NCBI RefSeq assembly: GCF_014842975.1
Contig: NZ_JACYXK010000027.1
Span: 186,001-250,000 of the forward strand
From: Rhodanobacter sp. DHB23
GTDB lineage: Bacteria > Pseudomonadota > Gammaproteobacteria > Xanthomonadales > Rhodanobacteraceae
DNA length: 64,000 nt
Direction of reading: 5' to 3'
Shown one piece after another: positions 43,975-51,570 of the stretch; position 1 is the first letter of the stretch; every line of letters begins with the position of its first letter. The position numbers and the translations under genes were made by a program. Below the pieces are notes generated by a model. That model had not been told where the DNA came from. It ran no database searches and saw only the letters and a program-made list of their open reading frames with translations.

Positions 43975-45324
43975 ATGCAGACCCGAGTCCTCACCGGCAT
44001 CACCACCACCGGCACCCCGCACCTGGGCAACTACGTGGGCGCGATCCGCCCCGCGATCAACGCCAGCCGGCGCGCGGACGTGGATGCGTTCTTCTTCCTC
44101 GCCGACTACCACGCGCTGATCAAGAGCGACGATGCCGCACGCATCGAGCGCTCGCGGCTGGAGATCGCGGCAACCTGGCTGGCCGCCGGGCTGGATCCCG
44201 CGCGCGTCACCTTCTACCGCCAGTCGGACATCCCCGAGATCCCCGAGCTGACCTGGTTCCTCACCTGCGTCACCGCGAAGGGCCTGCTCAACCGCGCGCA
44301 TGCCTACAAGGCCGCGGTGGACAAGAACGCCGAGGCGGGCGAGGACGCGGACGCCGGCGTCACCGCGGGCCTGTACATGTACCCGGTGCTGATGGCGGCC
44401 GACATCCTCGCCTTCGACGCGCACCAGGTGCCGGTGGGCCGCGACCAGATCCAGCACATCGAGATGGCGCGCGACATTGCGCAGCGCTTCAACCACATCC
44501 ACGGCCGCGATTTCTTCGTGCTGCCCGAGGTGGTGATCGAGGAACAGGTGGCCACCCTGCCCGGCCTCGACGGCCGCAAGATGTCCAAGAGCTACGACAA
44601 CACCGTCCCGCTGTTCGCCGGCGGCGCGAAGGCGTTGCGCGAGGCGATCATGCGCATCGTCACCGACTCGCGCGCGCCGGGCGAACCCAAGGACCCGGAC
44701 AGCTCCGCGCTGTACACGATCTTCCGCGCCTTCGCCGGCGACGCCGAAAGCGCGGCGTTCCGCCAGGCACTGGTCGACGGCATCGGCTGGGGCGAGGCCA
44801 AGCAGCGCCTGTTCGAGCGCATCGAGACCGACGTAGCGCCGATGCGCGAACGCTACGAGGCGTTGATCGCCAGGCCCGACGAGATCGAAGTGATCCTGCG
44901 CAAGGGTGCCGCGAAGGCCCGCACCGTCGCCACGCCGAAGCTCGCGGCGATCCGCGATGCCATCGGCCTGCGCGCGATGGGGATGGCGCCCGCCGCCAGG
45001 GCCGCCAAGCCGGCCGCCGCCAGGGCCGGCAAGTCGCCGCGCTTCGCCAGCTTCCGCGACGGCGACGCCGGCTTCCGCTTCCGCCTGTTCGCCGCCGACG
45101 GCGAGGAACTGCTGCTGTCGATGCCGTTCGCCGACCCCAAGGCCGCCGGCGTGTTGCAGCAGCGCATCCGCACGCTGGGCCACGCGGCCGTATTGCGCGA
45201 AGACGGCGCGGCGCTGGTGCTGGAACTGGACGGCGAAGCCGTCGCCCGCACCCCGCAGGCCGGCGGCGACGAGCTGCACGCGCGCCTGCGCGAGGCGCTG
45301 GAACAGCTGGCCGCGCAGGACTGA
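43975..45324 (+). CDS. trpS: Tryptophanyl-tRNA synthetase with C-terminal YegP-like extension
   Basis: A class I synthetase charging tRNA-Trp. The HIGH-like motif is TPHLGNYVGA and the KMSKS motif is GRKMSKSYDN. The catalytic and anticodon-binding parts occupy about 1-340. An Ala/Lys-rich linker leads to an extra domain from about residue 354 to 449. That domain resembles a YegP/DUF1508 beta-hairpin unit (GFRFRLFAADGEELLLS). Most bacterial TrpRS are about 335 residues, so the extension is real and lineage-linked. The start at 43975 (MQTRVLTGITTTG) fits the family; an upstream in-frame ATG reads through the heptamer repeat. Confidence 0.93.
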   Translation: MQTRVLTGITTTGTPHLGNYVGAIRPAINASRRADVDAFFFLADYHALIKSDDAARIERSRLEIAATWLAAGLDPARVTFYRQSDIPEIPELTWFLTCVTAKGLLNRAHAYKAAVDKNAEAGEDADAGVTAGLYMYPVLMAADILAFDAHQVPVGRDQIQHIEMARDIAQRFNHIHGRDFFVLPEVVIEEQVATLPGLDGRKMSKSYDNTVPLFAGGAKALREAIMRIVTDSRAPGEPKDPDSSALYTIFRAFAGDAESAAFRQALVDGIGWGEAKQRLFERIETDVAPMRERYEALIARPDEIEVILRKGAAKARTVATPKLAAIRDAIGLRAMGMAPAARAAKPAAARAGKSPRFASFRDGDAGFRFRLFAADGEELLLSMPFADPKAAGVLQQRIRTLGHAAVLREDGAALVLELDGEAVARTPQAGGDELHARLREALEQLAAQD

Positions 45325-45337
45325 GCCGGTCGCCCCG

Positions 45338-45664
45338 ATGCGCTACCTCGCCCTGCTGCTGCTCGCGCCATGGCTGCTGATCCTCGGCTGGGCCTACGCG
45401 AACTACCCGAAGTCGCTGCCGCGCACGCCGGCACGGCGGCTGTTCGACGTGCTGGCGCTGCTGCTGGCTTTCGGTGCCGCGATCTGTGCCGGCCTGCTCG
45501 GCCACGACGCGGTGCAACTGCCCGGGCTCGACGAGGCCGGCCGCCGCGCCAGCGGCGCGATCTGGCAGCAGGTGCTGCCAGCGTTGTGCGGCTACGGGGC
45601 GTTCGCCGGCGTGCTCGCACTGGCGCTGCCGCTGCGCCGCCTGTTCTGGCATCGCCCGCGCTGA
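45338..45664 (+). CDS. Small uncharacterised membrane protein
   Basis: A 108-residue protein with three hydrophobic helices (YLALLLLAPWLLILGWAY, VLALLLAFGAAICAGLLG, LCGYGAFAGVLALALPL) and a basic end (RRLFWHRPR). The YPKSLPRTPARR loop after helix 1 is positively charged. No family is recognised by eye. It begins 13 bases after trpS, so it is probably co-transcribed. Confidence 0.65.
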   Translation: MRYLALLLLAPWLLILGWAYANYPKSLPRTPARRLFDVLALLLAFGAAICAGLLGHDAVQLPGLDEAGRRASGAIWQQVLPALCGYGAFAGVLALALPLRRLFWHRPR

Positions 45665-45690
45665 AGCGCGGGCACACACGGAATCGCCCC

Positions 45691-46332
45691 ATGGACACCG
45701 CCACACTGCAACGCCACCTGCTGCGCCTGTTCGAGCGTCACGAGGTGGAACTCGAACCCGACGAGGACTGGTTGCTCACCGACGGCGACTTCCCCGCGAT
45801 CCGCGCCAGCTGGCACGACGCCGCAGGCGCGGCCCCGGGACGGCTGGATCTCGACATCGTGCTCGGCGAGGACCAGCAGATCGAGGAAAGCTACGCCGGC
45901 ATCGGCACCGGCGACGCGGCTTGCCGCGACGCGCTGCAGCGCTTCGAGCAGGGCAGCCTGCACGTGTTGCTGGCCGCATGCTGGTACGTCACCGACGCGC
46001 GCAAGTTGCAGCTGGATTCGTGGGCCGGCGGCGTGCATGGCTGGGATGCGTTCATCGGCCCGCTCGTCGTGCAGGGCGCGGCCGTGACGCTGCCGGCGGA
46101 TGCGCTGGCGCCGTTGATCGCCGCGCTGCGCAGCGAAGTGCTGGCGCCGCGGATGCACTGGGTGCGGCTGTTCCTGCGCCGCGAGGCGGACGGCGGAACC
46201 ACCATCGAGGCACGGCTCGACAACGAGTCGTGGCCGGCGGGCGACCGCGCCCTCGCCGCCGTGGCGTGGCCGCCGGCCGCGGAGCCTTACAGCGTGCGCT
46301 GCTTCATGATGCTGGACATCCGCGACTACTGA
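45691..46332 (+). CDS. DUF6348-like cytoplasmic protein
   Basis: A 213-residue soluble acidic protein. The N-terminal helix (LQRHLLRLFERHEVELE) is followed by LDLDIVLGEDQQIEESYAGIG and two-thirds beta-rich sequence with HVLLAACWYVT and VHGWDAFIGP. It has the look of the DUF6348 family, which has no known function. The start MDTATLQRHL follows a weak acggaatcg site. Convergent with the VOC gene. Confidence 0.6.
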   Translation: MDTATLQRHLLRLFERHEVELEPDEDWLLTDGDFPAIRASWHDAAGAAPGRLDLDIVLGEDQQIEESYAGIGTGDAACRDALQRFEQGSLHVLLAACWYVTDARKLQLDSWAGGVHGWDAFIGPLVVQGAAVTLPADALAPLIAALRSEVLAPRMHWVRLFLRREADGGTTIEARLDNESWPAGDRALAAVAWPPAAEPYSVRCFMMLDIRDY

Positions 46333-46338
46333 GAATGC

Positions 46339-46722
46339 TCAGTCCCAGCGGTTGAGGTGCGGCTCGAACGCGGCACGCTGCTTGCGCACGACGCAGAAGC
46401 GCTGCCCGCTGGGCGCCTCCATCACCCACCAGCGCTGGCGCACGAAGGCGATGCGCTGCGCGCCCAACTGCTCCAGCCGCGTCACCTCGGCTTCGAGATC
46501 ATCGGTTTCGATGTCCAGGTGCACGCGGCTCTCGTGATCGACTTTCTGCAGCAGGATCAGCGGCTCGTCGTCCGCCGTGCGCAGTTCGGCGTAGCGGCCG
46601 TCGCCATCCTGGTCGAGCGCGACGATGGGCTTGCCCAGGGTCGCGCTCCAGAACCTGGCGGCATCGCCCAGGTCATCGACCTTGCAGTCCAATACCAGGG
46701 CACACAGGCGGCTGTAATGCAT
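46339..46722 (-). CDS. VOC/glyoxalase-fold protein
   Basis: A 127-residue vicinal-oxygen-chelate protein. The first beta-alpha-beta unit is ALVLDCKVDDLGDAARFWSATLGKP and the second VHLDIETDDLEAEVTRLEQLGA. It ends WWVMEAPSGQRFCVVR. Possible metal ligands are the His in VHLDIE and a C-terminal Glu/Arg region; it may be a binding protein rather than an enzyme. The start at MHYSRLCALV matches the fold's start. It is 66 bases downstream of the fumarylacetoacetase gene on the same strand. Confidence 0.8.
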   Translation of the reverse strand: MHYSRLCALVLDCKVDDLGDAARFWSATLGKPIVALDQDGDGRYAELRTADDEPLILLQKVDHESRVHLDIETDDLEAEVTRLEQLGAQRIAFVRQRWWVMEAPSGQRFCVVRKQRAAFEPHLNRWD

Positions 46723-46788
46723 GGGGGCACCTCGCTGCGAGACGGGGCGCCCAGTGTGCGCCGGCATGCGAGCCGGCGCACGTCACGC

Positions 46789-47775
46789 TCAGCGCTTGAG
46801 CGGCGCGATGCGCTGCTCGATCGCGCCGAAGATCGAGGCGCCCTGCGGGTCGGTGACGTCGATGCGCAGCGTGTCGCCGAACTTCAGGAACGGCGTGCTC
46901 GGCTTGCCGTCCCGCAATGTCTCCACCGTGCGCTGCTCGGCAAGGCAGGAGGCGCCCTTCGAGGTGTCCTGGTTCGCGATGGTGCCGGAGCCGACGATGG
47001 TGCCGGCGGTGAGCGGCCGCGTCTTCGCCGCGTGCGCCACCAGTTCGGCGAAGCTGAACTGCATGTCCACGCCGCATTCGGCCTCGCCGAACCAGGCGCC
47101 GTTCAACCAGGTGCGCATCGGCAGGTGCAGCTTCTCGCCCTGCCAGTTCGCGCCCAGCTCGTCCGGCGTCACCAGCACCGGCGACAGCGCCGAGCGCGGC
47201 TTGCTCTGCAGGAAGCCGAAACCCTTGGCCAGCTCGCCAGGAATCAGCCCGCGCAGCGAGACGTCGTTGACCAGACCGACCAGTTGGATGTGCGCGGCGG
47301 CCTGTTCGGGCGTGGCCGCCATCGGTACGTCGTCGGTAACCACCACGACTTCGGCCTCGAGATCGATGCCGTAGTCCTCACTGGGCACCACCACCGCATC
47401 GCGCGGGCCGAGGAAGCCGGCGCTGGTGGCCTGGTACATCAGCGGGTCGGTGTAGAACGAGGCCGGCACTTCGGCACCGCGCGCCTTGCGTACACGTTCC
47501 ACATGCGGCAGGTAGGCGCTGCCGTCCACGAATTCGTAGGCGCGCGGCAGCGGCGCGGCGAGCTGCACCATGTCCAGCGGGAACGTGCCTTCGGCGGTAC
47601 CGCCGTTGAGCGCATCGGACAGCGCATTGAGCCGCGGCGCGGCGTTCGACCAGTCGTCCAGCGCGGCCTGCAGCGTGGGCGCGATGCCGGCGGCCTTCAC
47701 CGCGATGCCGAGGTCGCGGCTGACCACCACCAGGGTGCCGTCGCGGCCACCTTCTTTCAGGGAACCCAGTTTCAT
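46789..47775 (-). CDS. fahA: Fumarylacetoacetase-family hydrolase
   Basis: A 328-residue FAH-fold enzyme, the last step of the homogentisate pathway (fumarylacetoacetate to fumarate plus acetoacetate). It has the metal site DLEAEVVVVTDD, the VGLVNDVSLRGLIP segment, KPRSALSPVLVTP and GSGTIANQDTSKGASCLAEQR with the catalytic region. The start MKLGSLKEGGRDG matches the two-domain bacterial type. It is in one operon with hmgA and hppD, and the isomerase maiA acts just before it although encoded far away. Confidence 0.92.
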   Translation of the reverse strand: MKLGSLKEGGRDGTLVVVSRDLGIAVKAAGIAPTLQAALDDWSNAAPRLNALSDALNGGTAEGTFPLDMVQLAAPLPRAYEFVDGSAYLPHVERVRKARGAEVPASFYTDPLMYQATSAGFLGPRDAVVVPSEDYGIDLEAEVVVVTDDVPMAATPEQAAAHIQLVGLVNDVSLRGLIPGELAKGFGFLQSKPRSALSPVLVTPDELGANWQGEKLHLPMRTWLNGAWFGEAECGVDMQFSFAELVAHAAKTRPLTAGTIVGSGTIANQDTSKGASCLAEQRTVETLRDGKPSTPFLKFGDTLRIDVTDPQGASIFGAIEQRIAPLKR

Positions 47776-47842
47776 GTTTTGCTCCACGGACCATGGCGAT
47801 GGCGCCGGCCCCTTCGTGCTCGGTTGATGGGGTGCCCGGCGC

Positions 47843-49144
47843 CTATTTGCCGGTGAAATGCTTGTGGATGCCCTGCCAGCACTCGTGGTAGTTGCCTTGC
47901 AGCTCGTTCGACTCCAGCGCCTGCCGGGTCGGATGGAGCACGCGGCGCGCCTCGAACATGAAGGCCATGGTGCCGGTGATCACGTCAGGCTGCGACAGGT
48001 CGCGCGTCGAGGCCTTCTCGTAGGTGGCGGCATCCGGGCCGTGGCCGCTCATGCAATTGTGCAGCGAGGCGCCGCCCGGCACGAAGCCCTCGGCCTTGGC
48101 GTCGTAGGCGCCGGTGACCAGGCCCATGAACTCGCTGGCGATGTTGCGGTGGAACCACGGCGGGCGGAAGGTGTGCTGCGCCACCAGCCAGCGCGGCGGG
48201 AAGATCACGAAATCCATGTTGCTCACGCCCGCGGTGTCGCTGGGCGAATGCAGCACCAGGAAGATGCTCGGGTCCGGGTGGTCGTAGCTGATCGAGCCTA
48301 TCGTGTTGAAGCGGCGCAGGTCGTATTTGTAGGGTGCGTAGTTGCCGTGCCAGCCCACCACGTCGAGCGGCGAGTGGTCGATCCTCGCCCGCCAGAGGTT
48401 GCCCTGGAACTTGGCCACCAGCTCGAAGTCGCCTTCCACGTCTTCGTAGGCGGCGACCGGGGCGAGGAAGTCGCGCGGGTTGGCCAGGCCGTTGCTGCCG
48501 ATCGGACCGAGGTCGGGCAGGCGCAGCAGCGCGCCGAAGTTCTCGGCGATGTAGCCGCGCGCGGTGTCGTCCAGCAACTCCACGCGGAAGCGCACGCCGC
48601 GCGGGATCACCGCGATCTCCAGCGGCTCCAGTTCGATCACGCCGAACTCGGTGGCCAGGCGCAGGCGGCCCTGCTGCGGCACGATCAGCAGCTCGCCGTC
48701 GGCGTCGTAGAAGTAGCGACCCTGCATCGAGCGGTTGGCCGCATACAGATGGATGCCGATGCCCGACTGCTCCGCCGCGCCGCCGTTGCCGGCCATGGTG
48801 ACGATGCCGTCGACGAAGTCGGTGGGCGCGGTGGGCGGCGGCAGCGGATTCCAGCGCAGCTGGTTGGGGCTGGCCGGCACCTCGTCGAAGCGGTTGTGGA
48901 AGCGACCGGGCGCCATCGCCTCGAACGGCTGGTGCATCGCCGCCGGGCGGATGCGGTACAGCCAGCTGCGCCGGTTGCTGTGGCGCGGCGCGGTGAACGC
49001 GGTGCCCGACAGTTGCTCGGCGTACAGGCCGTGCGCCGCCTGCTGCGGCGAGTTCTGGCCTTCCGGCAGCACGCCGGGGATGGCCTCGCTGGCGAATTCG
49101 TTGGCGAAGCCGGATTGGTAGTTGCGGGAAGCCATCACGCTCAT
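47843..49144 (-). CDS. hmgA: Homogentisate 1,2-dioxygenase
   Basis: Opens the aromatic ring of homogentisate to maleylacetoacetate, 433 residues, non-haem Fe(II). The family N-terminus [14 protein letters not shown], the substrate loops [10 protein letters not shown] and [12 protein letters not shown], and the metal segment [17 protein letters not shown] (His and Glu ligands) are present. [11 protein letters not shown] is also present. The start at 49144 overlaps the DUF559 stop by four bases; MASRNYQ at 49135 is the alternative. The neighbouring hppD and fahA complete the pathway. Confidence 0.95.
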   Translation of the reverse strand: MSVMASRNYQSGFANEFASEAIPGVLPEGQNSPQQAAHGLYAEQLSGTAFTAPRHSNRRSWLYRIRPAAMHQPFEAMAPGRFHNRFDEVPASPNQLRWNPLPPPTAPTDFVDGIVTMAGNGGAAEQSGIGIHLYAANRSMQGRYFYDADGELLIVPQQGRLRLATEFGVIELEPLEIAVIPRGVRFRVELLDDTARGYIAENFGALLRLPDLGPIGSNGLANPRDFLAPVAAYEDVEGDFELVAKFQGNLWRARIDHSPLDVVGWHGNYAPYKYDLRRFNTIGSISYDHPDPSIFLVLHSPSDTAGVSNMDFVIFPPRWLVAQHTFRPPWFHRNIASEFMGLVTGAYDAKAEGFVPGGASLHNCMSGHGPDAATYEKASTRDLSQPDVITGTMAFMFEARRVLHPTRQALESNELQGNYHECWQGIHKHFTGK

Positions 49145-49554
49145 CGCTCTTCGCCTTTGAGCCCCTCTCCCTCCGGGAGAGGGGTTGGGGTGAGGGTTCG
49201 GTTTTCAGCGATACCGAGGATTGCCTCGAGCACCGCTTCCGTCTGTTGCAGGACATCATTGTCCCAGTAACGCAGGACCATCAGACCACAAGATTCGAGG
49301 AACTTCGTACGCGCACGATCGACAGTCTCGTCATGCTGCGAACCATCCAGTTCCACGACGAGTTTCCTTGCCTCGCAGTAGAAATCCACAACGTAGGGTG
49401 GAATGGGGTGTTGGCGGCGGAACTTCAGGTTGTTGAGCCGGCCACCACGGAGGTGGAACCAGAGCTTCTGTTCCGCGTCCGTGGCCGATCTGCGCAATCC
49501 ACGCGACTGCTCACGCGTTCGTGTCGGCAGTGGCGGATTGATGCGTTCCGGCAT
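49141..49554 (-). CDS. DUF559 (Vsr-like PD-(D/E)XK) nuclease-family protein
   Basis: A 137-residue protein of the DUF559 endonuclease-like family. It has an E-x-LW-x-x-LR motif ([10 protein letters not shown]), [16 protein letters not shown] with the catalytic Asp, [10 protein letters not shown] with the Glu/Asp-x-x-H, and [10 protein letters not shown]. Nuclease activity is inferred, not shown. It sits inside the tyrosine-degradation operon between hppD and hmgA, where it has no metabolic sense. It is bracketed by inverted hairpin repeats; its last codons ([14 protein letters not shown]) are repeat sequence. This suggests a mobile or repeat-associated cassette. Confidence 0.75.
   Translation of the reverse strand: MPERINPPLPTRTREQSRGLRRSATDAEQKLWFHLRGGRLNNLKFRRQHPIPPYVVDFYCEARKLVVELDGSQHDETVDRARTKFLESCGLMVLRYWDNDVLQQTEAVLEAILGIAENRTLTPTPLPEGEGLKGEER
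49161..49200 (-). repeat. C/G-rich hairpin repeat, left arm of the DUF559 cassette
   Basis: cccctctccctccgggagagggg forms a hairpin followed by ttggggtgaggg. It is the inverted counterpart of the copy at 49559-49603. Confidence 0.8.
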
Positions 49555-49558
49555 ACCC

Positions 49559-49603
49559 GGACCCTCTCCCCAACCCCTCCCCCGAAGGGGGAGGGGCTTC
49601 AAG
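49559..49603 (+). repeat. C/G-rich hairpin repeat, right arm of the DUF559 cassette
   Basis: accctctccccaaccc is followed by the hairpin cccctcccccgaagggggaggg. It is opposite in orientation to 49161-49200, so the two bracket the DUF559 gene. Confidence 0.8.
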
Positions 49604-49605
49604 GA

Positions 49606-50700
49606 TCAAAGCACGCCGCGCTTCATCTGGTCGCGCTCGATGCTCTCGAACAGTGCCTGGAAGTTGCCCTCGCCGAAGCCTTCGTTGCCCTTGCGCTGGA
49701 TGATCTCGAAGAAGATCGGGCCGATGTTGTTCTGCGTGAAGATCTGCAGCAGCTTGCGCTGCTTGGTCTCCGGGTCGGCGTCGATCAGGATCTTGTTCCT
49801 GCGCAGGCGCGGCACGTCCTCGCCGTGGTCCGGGATGCGCAGGTCCACCACGTCGAAGTAGGTGTCCGGCGTGTCGAGGAACTCCACGCCCTGCGCACGC
49901 ATCGCCTCCACCGTGTCGTAGATGTTGTCGGTGAACATCGCGATGTGCTGGATGCCCTCGCCGTGGTACGCGTCGAGGTATTCGTTGATCTGCGACTTCG
50001 GGTCGCTGGACTCGTTGAGCGGGATGCGCACGATGCCGTCCGGCGCGGTCATCGCCTTGGACACCAGGCCGGTCTTGGCGCCCTTGATGTCGAAGTAGCG
50101 GATCTCGCGGAAGTTGAACAGCTTCTCGTAGTAGTCCGACCACTTCTGCATGTTGCCGAAGTACAGGTTGTGCGTGAGGTGGTCGATGAAGGTGAGGCCG
50201 AAGCCCGCGGGGTCCTGCGCCACGCCCGCCACCGGCTCGTAGTCGCCGTCGTAGATGCTGCCCTGGTCGCCGTAGCGGTCCACCAGGTACAGCATGCAGT
50301 CGCCGATACCCTTCACCACCGGCGCGTCCACCGCCTTGCTGTCGGCCTGGTCGCCCACCGCCTCGCCACCGTTGGCGAGCACGGCGTCGAACACCTCGTT
50401 CGCGGGCTTGCGGAAGCGGATGGCGAAGCCGCAGGCGCAGGGACCGTGCTTGGCGGCGAAATCGGCGGCGAAGGAATCCGGCGCCTCGTTGACCAGCACG
50501 TTCACGTCGTTCTGGCGGTACACCGTGATCGGCCGCGACTTGTGCTTCAGCACCGCGGTGAAGCCCATCCTGCGGAACAGCTCGTGCAGTTCGTGCGCAC
50601 GGCCCTCCGGCGCGGCGAACTCGACGAACTCGAAACCGTTGATCCCCATCGGGTTCTCGAAGGTGGTGACCTGCATGCCGAGGTTGGGCTGGGCTGTCAT
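49606..50700 (-). CDS. hppD: 4-Hydroxyphenylpyruvate dioxygenase
   Basis: Converts 4-hydroxyphenylpyruvate to homogentisate, 364 residues, Fe(II). Two VOC halves are present. Ligands are His in HLTHNLYFGNM, His in GIQHIAMFTDNIYD and Glu in FFEIIQRKGNEGF. The start at MTAQPNLGMQ has GGAG about 8 bases upstream. A longer open frame runs into the dispersed repeat upstream and is spurious. It is first gene of the operon hppD-DUF559-hmgA-fahA-VOC, and divergent from a MarR regulator. Confidence 0.95.
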   Translation of the reverse strand: MTAQPNLGMQVTTFENPMGINGFEFVEFAAPEGRAHELHELFRRMGFTAVLKHKSRPITVYRQNDVNVLVNEAPDSFAADFAAKHGPCACGFAIRFRKPANEVFDAVLANGGEAVGDQADSKAVDAPVVKGIGDCMLYLVDRYGDQGSIYDGDYEPVAGVAQDPAGFGLTFIDHLTHNLYFGNMQKWSDYYEKLFNFREIRYFDIKGAKTGLVSKAMTAPDGIVRIPLNESSDPKSQINEYLDAYHGEGIQHIAMFTDNIYDTVEAMRAQGVEFLDTPDTYFDVVDLRIPDHGEDVPRLRRNKILIDADPETKQRKLLQIFTQNNIGPIFFEIIQRKGNEGFGEGNFQALFESIERDQMKRGVL

Positions 50701-50866
50701 GCGATTTCTCCGACGGGCTACGATGGGGGAACAAGCTGCGCCGCCGAATGCTTTTGGCACCAGGGGCGCTAACGCGAAGCGTGCTTTTCGTGAAAACTGC
50801 CGCAGCGGATGGCTACATGCCCCACGCCATCGGTGCGCCACGTCCAGCACGCGCTTTTCATGAAGA

Positions 50867-50918
50867 ATGCGGCCATGGATGGCCGCCCGTTTGATCTTCG
50901 CGATCATGGATGAGCGCA
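50867..50918 (+). repeat. Two-hairpin dispersed repeat, copy D
   Basis: gcggccatggatggccgc and a degenerate gcgatcatggatgagcgc second hairpin lie within the divergent hppD-marR intergenic region, next to the candidate operator. Confidence 0.82.
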
Positions 50919-50927
50919 CTAGTTATA

Positions 50928-50941
50928 GTTTCATTTGTAAC
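50928..50941. promoter_or_regulatory. Candidate MarR operator
   Basis: GTTTC-ATTT-GTAAC is a near-perfect inverted repeat (one mismatch) within an AT-rich patch (agttatagtttcatttg). It lies 24 bases before the MarR-type start and upstream of hppD. Confidence 0.45.
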
Positions 50942-50964
50942 CAACTGCAAGGAACACCGCACCA

Positions 50965-51426
50965 GTGCCCACCAGACGCCATCCCGACCACGCCCCGCTG
51001 GAGCTGGAACGCTTCCTGCCCTACCAGCTTTCCATCGTGTCGAACACGGTGAGCCAGGCGATCGCCGACGACTACCAGGCCCGCCACGACCTCAGCGTCA
51101 CCGAATGGCGGGTGATGGCGGTGCTGGCGCGCTTCGACGGCCTCTCGGCACGCGAGGTGGCCGAGCGCACCGCGATGGACAAGGTGGCGGTGAGCCGCGC
51201 GCTGGCCCGGCTGGTCGCCGCCGGGCGCGTGCGCCGGCACATCCATGCCAACGACAAGCGCCGCTCGGTGCTGGGGCTTACCGCGGCCGGCTGGAAGATC
51301 CACGACGAGGTGGCGCCGATGGCGCGGCAGCGGGAAAGGGAGTTGCTGGCGCGGCTGGCGCCGGAGGAGCAGGCGTGGCTGCGGTGCATCCTCGACAAGT
51401 TGATGCCCGACGACCACGAAGGCTGA
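50965..51426 (+). CDS. MarR-family regulator, divergent from hppD
   Basis: A 153-residue winged-helix repressor. The HTH is SAREVAERTAMDKVAVSRALARLVAAG and the wing DKRRSVLGLTAAG. The dimerising N- and C-terminal helices are present (YQLSIVSNTVSQAIADDY, EEQAWLRCILDKLM). Relatives next to hpd/hmg genes respond to homogentisate or hydroxyphenylpyruvate; by position it probably controls the tyrosine operon. The GTG start at 50965 has AAGGAA about 10 bases upstream. Confidence 0.82.
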   Translation: MPTRRHPDHAPLELERFLPYQLSIVSNTVSQAIADDYQARHDLSVTEWRVMAVLARFDGLSAREVAERTAMDKVAVSRALARLVAAGRVRRHIHANDKRRSVLGLTAAGWKIHDEVAPMARQRERELLARLAPEEQAWLRCILDKLMPDDHEG

Positions 51427-51444
51427 GCCAGCGCCGTTATCGAT

Positions 51445-51557
51445 GTCCCGGGACAGGGCTCTTGCCCTGCCCGGGACCCGCCTTGCCCGGGCCGAGTCCG
51501 GACAAGGCTCCGTCATGCGCGCATCCGCGCGCATGACGACGGGCCGTCCATGGCCCG
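51445..51557. repeat. Dense hairpin cluster between marR and the peptide transporter
   Basis: Three stems in 113 bases. gtcccggg...cccgggac is at 51445-51477. The 11-bp stem gtcatgcgcgc/gcgcgcatgac with a 4-base loop is at 51512-51537. cgggcc...ggcccg is at 51540-51557. The convergent position suits transcription ends, but no clear U-run follows. Confidence 0.65.
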
Positions 51558-51570
51558 GGTTCGGTCCCGG

